Positions 63,473 to 64,000 of a DNA stretch of 64,000 nt are shown here, in pieces. The translations under genes were made by a program, and so were the position numbers. Each line of letters begins with the position of its first letter. The first letter of the stretch is position 1. This stretch comes from a virus. The notes under the pieces are model-generated. The model had not been told where the DNA came from, made no database searches, and saw nothing but the letters and a program-made list of their open reading frames with translations. The stretch is from the IMG/VR virus record IMGVR_UViG_3300013306_000017, positions 1 through 64,000 of that record; one strand, given 5' to 3'.

Positions 63473-64000
63473 ATGTCAAGCGAAAAACTTTCTCCCGCCA
63501 AACGCGGTCCTAAACCTAAGGATTTGCAGCGCGACACAGTCGGCTGGCGAATCCGGCGCGCCCGAGAGAAGGCCGACCTGAGCATTCGGCAGTTAGGGGA
63601 AAAGGTCGGGGTTAGTCACGCCTCAATCACACGCACTGAAACCGGAGTAACCAAACCAGACAAAACGACGCTGATTCGACTCGCCCAGGAACTGCATGAT
63701 GATTTCGGGCTTGTTTGGCTCCGGTCGTACGCGAAGTCGGCAGGCGAACTCGAGGAAGGTGAGGCTCCGGTTTACTTCGGAGACGAGGAACATCGGATTA
63801 TTAACCTGCTGGCTAAACAGGAAAGCAGGACATTTTCAGAGCAGGCGCGTGAGCTCGCGCTTGAAGCGCTGATGAATCGCGGTCTGATTACCAGTCGAGT
63901 TGATACAAATGTCGTATTTCTGGGGGACAGGGTTCCAAAGATGGTGAGCATGGATTTGTTAGGGGCAATTGCAGCTGGACATCCGATCGAGGCTGTCCCG
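63473..64000 (+). CDS. S24/CI-type phage repressor, 3' partial
   Basis: Open to the right edge (176 codons). N-terminal helix-turn-helix (GWRIRRAREKADLSIRQLGE, KVGVSHASITRTETGV, TKPDKTTLIRLAQEL) then a linker and 'VSMDLLGAIAAGHPIEAVP', the start of an S24 peptidase domain with the Ala-Gly self-cleavage site (AAGHP). The start could also be the in-frame ATG at 63455, but that would bury the operator inside the gene. Probably maintains lysogeny and is cleaved in the SOS response. Confidence 0.9.
   Translation, partial: MSSEKLSPAKRGPKPKDLQRDTVGWRIRRAREKADLSIRQLGEKVGVSHASITRTETGVTKPDKTTLIRLAQELHDDFGLVWLRSYAKSAGELEEGEAPVYFGDEEHRIINLLAKQESRTFSEQARELALEALMNRGLITSRVDTNVVFLGDRVPKMVSMDLLGAIAAGHPIEAVP

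Overview
The window is almost entirely one temperate tailed-phage genome (Caudoviricetes) with a siphovirus-type tail. It has a tape measure, a single tail-tube gene and no contractile sheath, and its tail-tip genes follow the order DUF2460, BR0599/DUF2163, NlpC/P60, J-like hub, as in gene transfer agents and many siphophages. The head genes are of Mu-like type (gpI-like protease/scaffold, gpF-like minor head protein, Mu-like portal). Temperate life is shown by a tyrosine integrase, an attP site made from the 3' half of a tRNA-Arg(ACG), an S24/CI-type repressor with its operator, and a Cro/Ner-like gene. Because attP is intact and not split into attL and attR, the sequence looks like free or circular phage DNA rather than an integrated copy; the left and right edges probably lie close together on the same molecule. 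The host cannot be named from the sequence.

Layout. 1-6815 (+): accessory or early genes: DUF7666-type protein, small zinc-binding proteins, an SbcC/RecF-like ATPase and a large cytosine methyltransferase with 12 target-domain repeats. 6817-26419 (-): tail tip, tape measure, G/GT chaperones, tail tube, connectors, capsid, decoration protein, protease/scaffold, minor head protein and portal. 26468-31887 (-): baseplate or appendage proteins, including a 927-residue repeat protein. 31977-35819 (-): lysis-type membrane proteins, overlapping spanin-like genes and a muramidase. 36124-38395 (-): terminase subunits. 38399-45758 (-): second cytosine methyltransferase, ParB-like protein, a CheY-like receiver with a membrane coiled-coil partner, M15-type peptidase, RuvC-like resolvase and HerA-like ATPase. 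45759-47621: attP, integrase, Xis-like protein. 47634-59765 (-): SNF2 helicase/nuclease pair, DUF3307, many small zinc-ribbon genes, ASCH-like and DUF5131 proteins, metallopeptidase, helicase-methyltransferase fusion, replication genes. 60068-63408 (-): recombination pair, CII-like and Cro-like regulators. 63473 onward (+): repressor.

Regulation. Six intergenic sites at the heads of late modules share AAAACTTAAA, then 12 nt, then GnTAnnnT on the minus strand. This is a phage-specific upstream element with an extended -10. Two of the sites sit so close to the start codon (protease and portal genes) that the mRNAs would be nearly leaderless. Translation controls include a -1 slippery site in the tail chaperone gene, an internal scaffold start inside the protease gene, and many ATGA or TAATG overlaps. 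Two 34-nt near-identical elements (about 36.07 and 59.99 kb, opposite strands) form a hairpin kept intact by A-U to G-U changes, and each precedes a GC-rich hairpin. They look like a duplicated small RNA and are the most unusual feature here.

Limits. Families were assigned by reading motifs; no search was run. Many small genes are described only by visible residues. Two genes (tape measure, and a small membrane protein near 33.2 kb) have a start codon one base out of frame, which may be a real mutation or a sequencing error.
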